Below, in pieces: positions 43,278 to 54,017 of a stretch of DNA of 64,000 nucleotides. The notes below the pieces were generated by a model. The model was not told the DNA's origin, made no database searches, and saw only the letters and a list, made by a program, of their open reading frames with translations. The position numbers and the translations under genes are program-made. How positions within the stretch are numbered: the stretch's first letter is position 1; each line of letters begins with the position of its first letter. Where the stretch lies: assembly GCF_004114955.1 (NCBI RefSeq), contig NZ_CP030053.1:6860001-6924000 (forward strand). Reading direction: 5' to 3'. Source of the stretch: Bradyrhizobium guangzhouense. Its GTDB lineage: Bacteria > Pseudomonadota > Alphaproteobacteria > Rhizobiales > Xanthobacteraceae.

Positions 43278-44267
43278 TTACTTCCCCGCCTTCTTTTCCA
43301 GGCGCAGCAGCATCAGCCGGGCGCCGGCGAGCACGAAGAACGTCAGCACGAACAGCAGCAGGCCGAGCAGGATCAGGCCGGACTGGTGCAGGCCGTCGCT
43401 CTCGGCGAATTCGGATGCGATCGCCGCCGAGATGGTGGTACCCGGCGCGAAGATCGAGGACGAGATGCGGAACGAATTGCCGATGATGAAGGTCACCGCC
43501 ATGGTCTCGCCGAGCGCGCGGCCCAGCGCCAGCATGACACCGCCGATGATGCCGACGCGGGTATAGGGGATGACCACGCTGCGTACGACTTCCCAGGTGG
43601 TACAGCCGACGCCGTAGGCGGCCTCTTTCAGCACCGGCGGCACCGTCTTGAACACGTCGACCGAGATCGAGGTGATGAAGGGCAGCACCATGATCGCAAG
43701 GATCAGCGCGGCGTTGAACAGGCTGAGATAGGACGGGGGCCCCGCGAAGATCGCGCCGAGCACGGGGATGCCCTCGAAGATCTTGATCATGAAGGGCTGG
43801 AAGGTGTTGGCCAGGAACGGCCCCAGCACGAAGAAGCCCCACATGCCGTAGATGATGGAAGGAATGCCCGCGAGCAACTCGATGGCCATGCCGATCGGGC
43901 GGCGCAGCCATTGCGGGCACAGCTCGGTGAGGAAGATCGCAATGCCGAGACCCACGGGAATGGCGATCAGCATCGCGATGAAGGAGGTGACGAGCGTGCC
44001 GTACATCGGTCCGAGCGCGCCGAGCACGGGCGGATCCGCCGACGGGGCCCAGCGCTGCGTCCACAGGAACGCGAAGCCGTATTCCTTCATCGCCGGGACG
44101 GCGCCGATGATCAGCGAAACGATGATGCCGCCGAGAATGAGAAGAACCGAAATCGCGCTGAGACGCGTGATCCAGTAGAAGGTGACATCGCCGAGCTTGA
44201 ACGCGCTCAAAGCCTTGGCGCGATCATACGGACCGGCGGCATCAATCACATCGCTCTCGACAGCCAT
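43278..44267 (-). CDS. pstC: Phosphate ABC transporter permease PstC
   Basis: A 329-residue permease, started at the ATG at 44267. About six to seven helices; [27 protein letters not shown] and [19 protein letters not shown] are PstC marks, and [32 protein letters not shown] is the EAA loop that meets PstB. It follows pstS after about 150 bases that include a stable hairpin. Confidence 0.94.
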   Translation of the reverse strand: MAVESDVIDAAGPYDRAKALSAFKLGDVTFYWITRLSAISVLLILGGIIVSLIIGAVPAMKEYGFAFLWTQRWAPSADPPVLGALGPMYGTLVTSFIAMLIAIPVGLGIAIFLTELCPQWLRRPIGMAIELLAGIPSIIYGMWGFFVLGPFLANTFQPFMIKIFEGIPVLGAIFAGPPSYLSLFNAALILAIMVLPFITSISVDVFKTVPPVLKEAAYGVGCTTWEVVRSVVIPYTRVGIIGGVMLALGRALGETMAVTFIIGNSFRISSSIFAPGTTISAAIASEFAESDGLHQSGLILLGLLLFVLTFFVLAGARLMLLRLEKKAGK

Positions 44268-44370
44268 ATCTGCCACGCCGATCCCCTGTAGCAAGAATAT
44301 ACTTTTTTGGTTGATGTCGTGCCCCGGATAGAGCGCGAGGCTGATCCGGGGCCGAAAGGTCGTGCGGTCC

Positions 44371-44398
44371 ACGATGCGGCCGTTGCAGGCCGCATCGT
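44371..44398. other. Stable stem-loop between pstS and pstC
   Basis: A perfect 11-base-pair stem (ACGATGCGGCC with GGCCGCATCGT) encloses a six-base loop, without a T run. Located after pstS in its operon, it could protect pstS mRNA from 3' decay or reduce downstream transcription, giving more binding protein than permease. Confidence 0.7.
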
Positions 44399-44416
44399 GT
44401 CCCGAGAGCAGAGAGA

Positions 44417-45433
44417 TTAGCTCTTGATGTCAGCCGACCAGGTCTTCTCGATCAGCTTTACGACGTTGTCGGGCATCGGGATGTAGTCGAGCTCTTCGGC
44501 AGACTTCGCACCCTTTTCAAAGGCGAACTTGAAGAACTTCAGCGCTTCCTGCGACGCGGCCTTGTCGGTGGCGTCCTTGTGCATCAGCACGAAGGTCGTG
44601 GCGACGATCGGCCAGGACTTGTCGCCGGGCTGGTCGGTGAGGATCAGGTAGTAGCCCGGAGCGCTGGTCCAGTCGGCGTTGGACGCGGCAGCCTGGAACG
44701 CCTCGTTGGTCGCGTCGACGGTCTTGCCGGCTTTGTTGACCATCTTGGTGTAGGTCAGCTTGTTCTGCTTGGCATAGGCGTATTCGACATAGCCGATCGA
44801 ATTCTTGGTCTGGGCGATATTGCCGGCAACGCCTTCGTTGCCCTTGGCGCCGACGCCAACCGGCCACTCGACGGCAGTGCCTTCACCGACCTTGCTCTTC
44901 CAGTCGGCGCTGGTCTTGGAGAGATAGTTGGTGAAGTTGAAGGTGGTGCCCGAACCGTCCGCGCGGTGAACGACCGAGATCGCATCCGAAGGCAGCTTGG
45001 CATTCGGGTTCAGCTTCTTGATCGCAGCGTCGTCCCACTTGGTGATCTTGCCGATGAAAATGTCGGCGAGGGTGGCGCCGTCGAGGACGAGCTCGCCGGC
45101 CTTCACGCCTTCAACGTTCACGACCGGGACGATACCACCCATGACCATCGGCCACTGGGCGAAGCCGTCCTTCAGGAGCTGATCCGCCTTCAACGGAGCA
45201 TCGGTCGCGCCGAAGGTCACCGTCTTGGCCTGGATCTGCTTGATGCCGGCGCCGGAACCGATCGACTGGTAGTTAACACCGTTGCCCGATTCCTTCTTGT
45301 AGGCGTCGGCCCACTTGGAGAGGACGGGGAAGATGAAGGTCGAGCCGGCACCGGTGATGTCGGCGGCGAACGCCGTCGTCGTCGTCGTTGCGGCGACCAA
45401 GCCGGCAGCGACGATGGTCTTGAGGAAATTCAT
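44417..45433 (-). CDS. pstS: Phosphate-binding periplasmic protein PstS
   Basis: A 338-residue protein, started at the ATG at 45433. Residues 1-24 are a signal peptide (AFA-A). The mature protein starts [23 protein letters not shown], followed by [10 protein letters not shown] and [16 protein letters not shown], the loops that bind phosphate. It delivers phosphate to PstCA. A near-perfect Pho box is about 100 bases upstream. Confidence 0.95.
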   Translation of the reverse strand: MNFLKTIVAAGLVAATTTTTAFAADITGAGSTFIFPVLSKWADAYKKESGNGVNYQSIGSGAGIKQIQAKTVTFGATDAPLKADQLLKDGFAQWPMVMGGIVPVVNVEGVKAGELVLDGATLADIFIGKITKWDDAAIKKLNPNAKLPSDAISVVHRADGSGTTFNFTNYLSKTSADWKSKVGEGTAVEWPVGVGAKGNEGVAGNIAQTKNSIGYVEYAYAKQNKLTYTKMVNKAGKTVDATNEAFQAAASNADWTSAPGYYLILTDQPGDKSWPIVATTFVLMHKDATDKAASQEALKFFKFAFEKGAKSAEELDYIPMPDNVVKLIEKTWSADIKS

Positions 45434-45532
45434 GCTGGTCTCCATACAGGGGAGCGAAGCGCCATCAGCGCCCGATCGCGCTCCCCGCGCCGCCCCTTTA
45501 GGAGCGGTCGGCTGAGCTTTTACGAAGGTTTC

Positions 45533-45550
45533 GTGACAGTCGGATGACAG
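45533..45550 (-). promoter_or_regulatory. Pho box upstream of pstS
   Basis: Read on the minus strand it is CTGTCATCCGACTGTCAC, two 7-base repeats CTGTCA(T/C) separated by four bases, matching the PhoB consensus exactly. It lies 100 bases before the pstS start, oriented to activate pstSCAB-phoU-phoB. Confidence 0.93.
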
Positions 45551-45583
45551 CGATAAGCAATTGAAATCGCTTCGCTTTATTGC

Positions 45584-46876
45584 TTAAACTAAAGTCTTAG
45601 CCTGGGGGAAACAGGCGGTGAAAGTTGCACCCTGCTTGGGCACGCTTTCGATCAAAAGACGGCCGCGGTGACGGTTAAGAATATGTTTCACCAGCGATAA
45701 TCCGAGCCCCGTCCCCCCCTGCGAGCGACTATCGCCGACGTCGACCCGGTAGAACCGCTCGGTCAGGCGCGGCAGGTGCTCGGGCGCGATGCCCGGGCCG
45801 AAATCCCGCACCATGACCCGGACTTCCTGAGTTGGGTCGGCCGCGGCAGGCAGCATCAGCGACACGATGACTCGTCCGCCGGAGGCGCCGTATTTGAGCG
45901 CGTTCTCGATCAGGTTCTCGAACAGGCGGAGCAGTTCCTCACGGTCGCCGGCGATCATGACCGGGCCATCGGGCAAATGGGTCTCGACCTCGACCTGCCG
46001 CTCCCGCGCCAGCGGCTCCAGCCCGTCGGCGACCTGGAAGATGATCGGCAAGAGGTCGACCAGAGTGTCGGGCCGCACATGCGCCGACAGCTCCACCCGT
46101 GACAGCGACAGGAGGTCGTCGATCAGGCGCGCCATGCGCGTCGCCTGGTTGTGCATGATGCCGAGGAAGCGCTCGCGTGCCTTGGGATCGTCCTTGGCCT
46201 GGCCCTGGAGCGTGTCGATGAAGCCTGACAGCGCGGCCAGCGGCGTGCGCAATTCGTGGCTGGCATTGGCGACGAAGTCGGCGCGCATCTCCTCGACCCG
46301 GCGCAGCGGCGTCTGGTCGTGGAAGGTCATCAGCATGCACTTGTCGGCGCCGCCAAAATTGGTCGGCACCGGCACGGGTGTGATGATCAGCTCCATCCAG
46401 CGGTCGACCGGAACATGGTCGAGATAGGTCGCGCGCCGCTGCTCGGTGGTGGCAATGGACTCGCGCAGCGCCGTGATGATCTCCGGCGAGCGCAGCGCGA
46501 ACTGGGCGAGCTCGTTCTTGCGCAGCGCCGGCGCGAGCTGGGCGGCGGCCGCATTGAGATGGATGACCCGGCCGGCGCGGTCGAGCAGCACCGCGGGATC
46601 CGGCATGCCGGCGACGACCGCGGCCACCGCGGCGCCTTCAACCGGATTGACGCGCCTCACGTCCTCGCGCGAGGCGGCGGTATCATGCAGCCGCCATGGG
46701 ATCAGCGCCGCGGCGGCGATGCAGAGGAACACCGTCACCCCCCGCACCACCGACAACTCGCCGAGCGAAACCACGACCGACAGCGCCAGAGCCGCAGCGA
46801 TCAGGATGATGGTCGAGTGCCGCAGCCGGTCGGACCAGGACTGCACCGTGGGAGACGAGGGAGCGTCGATCGCCAT
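45584..46876 (-). CDS. phoR: Phosphate regulon sensor kinase PhoR
   Basis: A 430-residue histidine kinase. Two membrane helices cover about 20-62, with almost no periplasmic loop between them, as in PhoR. Residues 85-190 form a PAS domain. The phosphoacceptor His207 is in FVANASHELRTPLAALSGF; the ATPase domain has NLIENALKYG, DFGPGIAPEHLPRLTERFYR and GGTGLGLSLVKHIL. It phosphorylates PhoB under phosphate limitation. It precedes pstS on the same strand, with the Pho box in the gap. Confidence 0.93.
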   Translation of the reverse strand: MAIDAPSSPTVQSWSDRLRHSTIILIAAALALSVVVSLGELSVVRGVTVFLCIAAAALIPWRLHDTAASREDVRRVNPVEGAAVAAVVAGMPDPAVLLDRAGRVIHLNAAAAQLAPALRKNELAQFALRSPEIITALRESIATTEQRRATYLDHVPVDRWMELIITPVPVPTNFGGADKCMLMTFHDQTPLRRVEEMRADFVANASHELRTPLAALSGFIDTLQGQAKDDPKARERFLGIMHNQATRMARLIDDLLSLSRVELSAHVRPDTLVDLLPIIFQVADGLEPLARERQVEVETHLPDGPVMIAGDREELLRLFENLIENALKYGASGGRVIVSLMLPAAADPTQEVRVMVRDFGPGIAPEHLPRLTERFYRVDVGDSRSQGGTGLGLSLVKHILNRHRGRLLIESVPKQGATFTACFPQAKTLV

Positions 46877-46911
46877 CGGGCCGGGCTTCTCCTATGTTCG
46901 CTTTGCACCGG

Positions 46912-47970
46912 TCAGGCGCCGCCGCCGTCGCTGCGCTTTCTCACATAAGCGGCTTCAGGCGGTGGACCTGGGTCGAGCTTGAGCGCCGCCTGCTGCAGAC
47001 GTTTCGATCGGGCGCCGATGATAACCTCCCGAAACGTCAGCAAGATTACAGAGATGACGAAAGGGGACAGATAATAGAGGACCCGGAACAGCAGCATGCC
47101 GCCGAGCAGTTCCTCACGGTCCATCTGCCAGAGGCCGACCAGCATGGCGGCGTCGAAGACCCCTAAGCCCCCGGGCGAATGGCTGGCGAAGCCGAGCAGC
47201 GTCGCCGAGACGAAGATGACCGCGACCACGACGAAGCCGAGATTGGGCTCGTCGGGCACCAGCACGTACATGGCAAGCGCACAGAAGCCGAGATCGATGA
47301 TGCCGATGGCGATCTGCAGCAGCGTCAGCGGACCGCCCGGCAGCACCACGGTCCAGGGCCCGCGCCCGACCACCCGCGGCTGGGTCCAGACCCAGACCAC
47401 GTAAGCGACCAGCGCCACGATGATCATCATCGCGATGGTGCGGTTCAACCAGGGCGGCAGTTGGTCGATCGCGGCGGCCGCCTCCGGATGATAGGAGATG
47501 CCGAGGCCGAGCACGGCGGCATTGCCGAGCCAGAAAGTGAGGCCGGCCAGGAAGCATATTTTCGCGACGTCGATCGCGTTGAGGCCGTAGGCCGAATAGA
47601 TGCGATAGCGCACGGCGCCGCCGGTGAAGACACTGGCGCCGACATTGTGTCCGATCGAATAGCTGGTGAAGGCTGCGAGCGCGTTGATGCGATAGGGCAC
47701 GTGGGAATGGCCGATCGCGCGCACGGCAAACAGATCGTAGAAGGTCAGGGTGAAATAGCCCGCGGCGACGAACAGCGCGGCCATCGCAATCTGGCGCGGC
47801 TCGGTGCTCTTGATCGCCTCGATCACCTCGTTCGTGTCGATGCCGCGCAGCATGTGGTAGAGCACATAGCAAGCGATGCCGATGACCGCGACGCTGATCA
47901 CAACTCCAAGCTTATGCAGGATTTGCTTCTGGCGCAGCAACGTCATCGCCCTGCGTATGGCTTCCAGCAT
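46912..47970 (-). CDS. YbhN/UPF0104-type integral membrane protein (LPG-synthase-like membrane domain)
   Basis: A 352-residue protein with about eight hydrophobic helices. The block ALAAFTSYSIGHNVGASVFTGGAVRYRIYSAYGL and later FASHSPGGLGVFDAAMLVGL are the signatures of the flippase-like domain of lysylphosphatidylglycerol synthases and YbhN proteins. The soluble aminoacyl-transferase domain of full MprF enzymes is absent. A lipid-handling role is likely but substrate unknown. It lies 35 bases before phoR on the same strand and may be co-transcribed. Confidence 0.8.
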   Translation of the reverse strand: MLEAIRRAMTLLRQKQILHKLGVVISVAVIGIACYVLYHMLRGIDTNEVIEAIKSTEPRQIAMAALFVAAGYFTLTFYDLFAVRAIGHSHVPYRINALAAFTSYSIGHNVGASVFTGGAVRYRIYSAYGLNAIDVAKICFLAGLTFWLGNAAVLGLGISYHPEAAAAIDQLPPWLNRTIAMMIIVALVAYVVWVWTQPRVVGRGPWTVVLPGGPLTLLQIAIGIIDLGFCALAMYVLVPDEPNLGFVVVAVIFVSATLLGFASHSPGGLGVFDAAMLVGLWQMDREELLGGMLLFRVLYYLSPFVISVILLTFREVIIGARSKRLQQAALKLDPGPPPEAAYVRKRSDGGGA

Positions 47971-48548
47971 CTAGACCTCGAACAACGCTTCAGCGGCCAG
48001 GGTGGCCGGCGAACAGGCGAACGACGCAGTGGCACTCGACGAACCCTCGCCGTCGGCTCCGGTCTCGCGCATGCCCCCCGTCCCTCCACTAGCGCGTTTT
48101 GGGGCGGAGTGGAATTCGCCAATGTGAACAAAATCACGTGCCTTCAATATTTTAGGCAGGCTTGCGAGCTCGTGATGCACGGTTTGGCACTTTCGGCGGC
48201 AAGGCTGACGCGAATCTCCATGGCAATCCTGCGCAGCCGCCGTGAAGTTTTGATGATTTCGACCGGACAATGTTCCGTCACGCCTTAAGTCGAAATCAAT
48301 CTATGGATCGGGTCCGCCTGTTGAAAGAGGGGCCTACTGCGTCGACCGGCTGCGGGCGCACGATGATGTGGCCGACGCCTTCGCTCCCGATCGCCGGTTG
48401 CACTGCGATATCACAGATGTCAACGCAGCCGCCCGCCAAGGCAGCCGCGCCGGGCATGTTGCCTGGAGGTAGCGTCCTCATCAGGCTGCAAGCTGAAGGC
48501 GCAATGCCTCGATGCCGGCAATCCGGCCGACGACAGACCGGCAGCGTT
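47971..48548. other. Long intergenic region, no gene called
   Basis: About 580 bases without a convincing gene. Frames of about 100 residues exist on both strands (47971-48270 minus, 48270-48590 plus), but they have poor starts and low-complexity translations. The part around 48110-48160 is locally A/T-rich (AACAAAATCACGTGCCTTCAATATTTTAG) and could hold a promoter. Nothing else is recognised. Confidence 0.4.
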
Positions 48549-48851
48549 TCAGGCTGCGGGCTGGCTGCGCGAGACCACCCAATAGCGTAGCCATGCGCCG
48601 ATGGTGCAGCCGACGAGATAGCAGGCGAACATCACGAGGCCGAGGTCGAGCCAATAGCCGAAGCGGCCCGGCACCACATGCGCGAAAGAGGCCGCGACCA
48701 GGCCGGCGACGAGCACGGCGAGCCAGCGCGCCGTCACCTTCGAGGTGCCGTTGCCGCGCTGGACCACCGAGATCCAGCCTATGCAGAAGCCCAGCAGCAC
48801 CGAGCCGATCAGCCAGCCCATATGAAACGAGACGAGATAGGGCATGATCAT
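48549..48851 (-). CDS. Small inner-membrane protein
   Basis: A 100-residue protein with three predicted membrane helices (about 10-28, 43-62 and 68-92). Its start overlaps the stop of the OmpA-family gene by four bases, so it is the coupled second gene of that pair. Conserved small Gly/Trp-containing helices suggest a membrane partner for the envelope protein. No family name is known to me. Confidence 0.65.
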   Translation of the reverse strand: MIMPYLVSFHMGWLIGSVLLGFCIGWISVVQRGNGTSKVTARWLAVLVAGLVAASFAHVVPGRFGYWLDLGLVMFACYLVGCTIGAWLRYWVVSRSQPAA

Positions 48852-50242
48852 CTCACCAGAAATTCGATGCGGCGGTTCTGCGCCTTGCCGTCGTCGGTGT
48901 CGTTGCCGGCAACAGGCTGCGTGCTGCCATAGCCGACCGCGGTGAAACGGTCCGCCGGCAGGCCGGCCTTGACCAGATAGTCGATCACCGCCTGCGCGCG
49001 CTTTTCGGAGAGCGCCTGGTTGAAGGAATCCTCGCCGTCGGCATCGGTATGGCCGGCGACCTCGATATTGGTGGTGGGGCAGCGCAAGGCGGTCTCGATC
49101 AGGTGATCGAGAACGCCTGCGGAGTCGGGATCAATGTCGGCGCGCTTGGACTCGAACCGGATCTTGCCCTTGGCCAGCAGCTCCGAGAACAATTGCTGGC
49201 AGACAGTGCCGTCGACCGGCCCTGCCGCGGGCTTCACGGTGATTTCGGGCTTGTACTGCCAGGTCTTTGGAAAATCCTTGCCGAGGCCGGCGCGGATGTC
49301 GCTGGCCGCGCCTTCGTACAGCGCGTCGCCCGACAGCTTCACCTCGCGATCCGAGACCACGAGCGTACCGGTCGACAGTCGTGACAGCGCGCCGAGTGCT
49401 GCAACGACCGCGGTGTTGAACGAAGCAGGCGCACCGATGCTGGCCTTGAGATTGTCGACCACCTTCTCGGTGAAGAATTTTCGCGACGCGCTGTTTGCGA
49501 TCGCGGCGTGCACGCTGTTGTCGGGCACGTAGCCGGTCAGCGTCACCGTGGCGGCGACCGGATCCTTGTAGGCCTGGAAGATGTAAGGCGGCGCCTTGAT
49601 CTCGTTGGCGGCGATCGAAAAGCCCTCCGGCAGGTTCTTCAGCGCGGCGGCGATCGCCTCGCGGCCGCCGAGGTCGCGCGCCATGCCCGACAGATTGACC
49701 TTGGTGTCGGAGATCGTGATCTTGCCGTCCTTCAACTTGCCGATTTGGTCGAGCAGCAGCATCGCCGCCGCCTCGAAGCGCGCCGGCGCGCCGCGGGCGA
49801 GACCCATCTGATCAGCGACCTCGCCCCCGTTGACCTCTTTTCGCGCGGCCTCGGTGAGGCGCGCCTTCATCGACGGCAGGGGTGCGGAGCCCGACAGCGT
49901 CACCCGCACCACGTCACGCTCGGCGTTCCAGACGAAGGGCTTTGCTTCGGGAACAAGGCGGGTCTGGTCGTCGACCAGCCGAACGCCGGGGACCATCTCG
50001 ACCGTCGTCACGGCGTCGCGGCGTCCCTCCTCGGAGAAGGCGTCCGCCGCGAGGCGCACGTCACGGCCGTCCACCGCGATCCGGGTCTTGTCCAGGACCG
50101 TATCCTTGAGCGCGGCCGAGCTGCGGGCCGACAGGTCGGCCTCGACCGGCAAGGTGTTATTCCAGGCCGCAAATCCCCACATGACGGCCAGGGGAATCAG
50201 CCCCGGCCACCATTTGCTGGCCCACCTGAAAAGCATCTGCAT
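48848..50242 (-). CDS. OmpA-family envelope protein with BON-like domains
   Basis: A 464-residue protein, started at the ATG at 50242. One N-terminal membrane helix (about 10-28) anchors it in the inner membrane. Residues 30-330 contain repeated alpha-beta units resembling BON or OmpA-linker domains (VRLAADAFSEEGRRDAV, VNLSGMARDLGGREAI, VKLSGDALYEGAASDI). The C-terminus is a peptidoglycan-binding OmpA domain: IEVAGHTDADGEDSFNQALSEKRAQAVIDYLV with Asp and Arg that grip diaminopimelate. It probably tethers membrane and cell wall. Coupled to the small membrane protein downstream. Confidence 0.85.
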   Translation of the reverse strand: MQMLFRWASKWWPGLIPLAVMWGFAAWNNTLPVEADLSARSSAALKDTVLDKTRIAVDGRDVRLAADAFSEEGRRDAVTTVEMVPGVRLVDDQTRLVPEAKPFVWNAERDVVRVTLSGSAPLPSMKARLTEAARKEVNGGEVADQMGLARGAPARFEAAAMLLLDQIGKLKDGKITISDTKVNLSGMARDLGGREAIAAALKNLPEGFSIAANEIKAPPYIFQAYKDPVAATVTLTGYVPDNSVHAAIANSASRKFFTEKVVDNLKASIGAPASFNTAVVAALGALSRLSTGTLVVSDREVKLSGDALYEGAASDIRAGLGKDFPKTWQYKPEITVKPAAGPVDGTVCQQLFSELLAKGKIRFESKRADIDPDSAGVLDHLIETALRCPTTNIEVAGHTDADGEDSFNQALSEKRAQAVIDYLVKAGLPADRFTAVGYGSTQPVAGNDTDDGKAQNRRIEFLVR

Positions 50243-50408
50243 TCGACGACCCGAACTCTGGAACCGGAGACAAAACAAACCCTTGGCAGGCTGTCAAACC
50301 GGAAATGGGGCCCTTTCAGGGGCCACCCGTGAACAATTGGAATAACTTTTTCTTCAAGGGTCAGTCCCTACATTGGGGGCGGAATGCCCAGGGGTCGGCC
50401 AGCCGGTC

Positions 50409-51467
50409 ATGAAACAACTGCGTAACAACGTCATTCGCGCCGGGCTGGGAGCACTCTATTTCAGCGGCGCGCATCATCTGCTGCGTCCGCTGCTATCGGG
50501 CGTCGGTGCCATCTTCATGCTGCACCATGTTCGGCCCGCCCGTGAGGGCGGGTTCCAGCCGAACCGGCATCTCGAGGTGACCCCCGACTTTCTGCGCGCG
50601 ACACTGTGCCATTTGCGCTCGCGCGAGATCGACATCGTCAGCATGGACGAGCTGCACGAACGGCTGGTTCAGGGCCGGTTCGAGCGCCGCTTCGCCGCCT
50701 TCACCCTCGATGACGGCTATCGCGACAACAGGGACCATGCCCTGCCGGTGCTGCGCGAATTCGACGCGCCCGCGACCGTCTATGTCGCCAGCGACTTCGC
50801 GGAAGGCACGGGGCGGCTGTGGTGGACCGCGCTGGAAGCCGTCATCGCCAAGGCCGAGCAGGTCGACGTCACGATCGGCCATTCCGCGCTGCGGCTCGAT
50901 GCAAGCACGCTGCCTGCGAAGCAGGCGACGTTCGATCGCCTGCACGACTGGCTGCGCGCGCTGCCGGGCGAACACGATCTGAAGCGCGAGATCGAGGCGC
51001 TCTGCATTGCGCACGGGATCGACATGGCAGCGCTGTGCCGCAGTCTCTGCCTGTCGTGGGACGAGGTGAAACGGCTCGCGGCGGATCCGCTTGTCACGAT
51101 CGGTGCCCACACCATCAGCCACTGCAATCTTGCCAAGCAGAGCGAGGAGACCGCCACACAGGAGATGGCGGTGAGCCGCGCGCGGATCGAGCATGCGCTG
51201 GAGCGCGAGGTGCTGCATCTCGCCTACCCCTATGGCGACCGCGAGGCGGCTGGGACGCGCGAATTCGCACTGGCCGCATCCGCCGGGTTCAAGACCGCAG
51301 TGACAACTCGGCCCGGCATGCTGTTCGCCGAGAACGCCGATCACATGACCGCGTTGCCGCGCGTTTCGCTCAACGGAAATTACCAGGATGCGCGCATCCT
51401 GCCGGTGCTGACCTCGGGTGCCGCGACCGCGATGTGGAACGGCTTTCGCCGGTTTGCGGCGGCATAG
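50409..51467 (+). CDS. Polysaccharide deacetylase family protein
   Basis: A 352-residue protein, started at the ATG at 50409. The NodB-type core has FTLDDGYRDNRDHALPVL (metal and catalytic Asp pair), TIGAHTISHCNLAK (the H-x-x-x-H metal site) and LAYPYGDREAAG. It would remove acetyl or other N/O-linked groups from a glycan. An N-terminal hydrophobic patch is too short to be sure of a signal. It lies divergent from the OmpA-type gene. Confidence 0.88.
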   Translation: MKQLRNNVIRAGLGALYFSGAHHLLRPLLSGVGAIFMLHHVRPAREGGFQPNRHLEVTPDFLRATLCHLRSREIDIVSMDELHERLVQGRFERRFAAFTLDDGYRDNRDHALPVLREFDAPATVYVASDFAEGTGRLWWTALEAVIAKAEQVDVTIGHSALRLDASTLPAKQATFDRLHDWLRALPGEHDLKREIEALCIAHGIDMAALCRSLCLSWDEVKRLAADPLVTIGAHTISHCNLAKQSEETATQEMAVSRARIEHALEREVLHLAYPYGDREAAGTREFALAASAGFKTAVTTRPGMLFAENADHMTALPRVSLNGNYQDARILPVLTSGAATAMWNGFRRFAAA

Positions 51468-51569
51468 CCCTCACACTCCGCAGTCAGCCACATTCCCACC
51501 GTTCCTTGACTCCCCTCCCCGTGACGCTCAAAACGTCGCCAACCCAAGGAAGGCGTCAAGGGAGGCACC

Positions 51570-52370
51570 ATGTCGAACGATCTATTCTCGCTCAAAGGCC
51601 GTATCGCACTCGTGACCGGCGGCTCGCGCGGCATCGGCAAGATGATCGCGGCCGGCTTCCTCGGCGCAGGAGCTGCAAAGGTCTATATCACCGCGCGCAA
51701 GGCGGGCCCCTGCGAAGCCACTGCGAAAGAGCTCTCGGCGCGATATGACGGCGAATGCATCGCGCTGCCGATCGACATCTCGACCGTCGAAGGCTGCAAC
51801 AAGCTCGCAGCCGAGATCATCAAGCTCGAGCCGAAGCTCGACATTCTCGTCAACAATGCCGGCGCGGCCTGGGGCGCGGAGTTCGACGAATTCCCCGAGA
51901 GCGGCTGGGACAAGGTGATGGACCTCAACGTCAAGTCGCTGTTCTTCCTGACCAAGGCACTGGCCAAGCCGCTCCGCGCGGCGGCCTCGCACGAGCGCCC
52001 GGCGAAGGTGATCAACATCGCCTCCGTCGACGGCATCTTCGTCAATCCGGGCGAGACCTATTCCTACGCGGCCAGCAAGGCTGCCGTGATCCATCTGACC
52101 CGGCGCATGGCGACGAAGCTGATCAAGGACAACATCAACGTCACCGCGATCGCGCCGGGTGCGTTCAAGTCCGACATGAACCGCGCCGCGCGCGATCACT
52201 CTGATGAGGTCGCAAAACGCATTCCGTCGCGGCGCATCGGCAGCGACGAGGACATGGCGGGCGTTGCGATCTATCTCGCCTCGCGTGCGGGCGATTACGT
52301 GGTCGGCAACACCATCGCGGTGGACGGCGGTGTGGTGTACGCGAATGCGGGGCTGGAGATCGCGGGGTAG
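51570..52370 (+). CDS. SDR-family oxidoreductase
   Basis: A 266-residue short-chain dehydrogenase with TGGSRGIGK (cofactor loop), NNAGAAWGAEF and YSYAASKAAVIHLTRRMA, giving the Tyr and Lys of the active site, and a C-terminal GNTIAVDGG. A GGGAGG ribosome binding site precedes the ATG. The Arg after the second Gly of the loop suggests NADP. The substrate is not evident; similar proteins act on 3-hydroxyacyl or alicyclic alcohols. Confidence 0.9.
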   Translation: MSNDLFSLKGRIALVTGGSRGIGKMIAAGFLGAGAAKVYITARKAGPCEATAKELSARYDGECIALPIDISTVEGCNKLAAEIIKLEPKLDILVNNAGAAWGAEFDEFPESGWDKVMDLNVKSLFFLTKALAKPLRAAASHERPAKVINIASVDGIFVNPGETYSYAASKAAVIHLTRRMATKLIKDNINVTAIAPGAFKSDMNRAARDHSDEVAKRIPSRRIGSDEDMAGVAIYLASRAGDYVVGNTIAVDGGVVYANAGLEIAG

Positions 52371-52408
52371 AGGGCGCGGCCGCGCATAGTTCTCACCACG
52401 CACTCGCT

Positions 52409-52511
52409 GTCATGCTCCGGCTCGACCGGGGCATCCAGTACGCCGCGGCCTCTCGGCTCTATTACAACCGTCTCTGGAATACTGGATCGCCCGGTCAAGC
52501 CGGGCGATGAC
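52409..52511. repeat. Palindromic intergenic repeat, family 1
   Basis: A third copy of the element at 22091-22195, lying between the convergent SDR and boxB genes. The left hairpin has a base change (GCTCCGGCTCGACCGGGGC); the right one, TCGCCCGGTCAAGCCGGGCGA, keeps full pairing by compensating changes. Confidence 0.85.
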
Positions 52512-52552
52512 AGTGACTGTGTGGCGCGGCCGTCGCGTCTCGCTCGCAGACC

Positions 52553-54004
<1,452 letters not shown>

Positions 54005-54017
54005 GGCCGTGCTCTCC

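Noticed and set aside
47971..48590. Two frames of about 100 codons on opposite strands in the gap after the YbhN-type gene.
   Set aside because: Both lack good starts and give low-complexity proteins; treated as noncoding.
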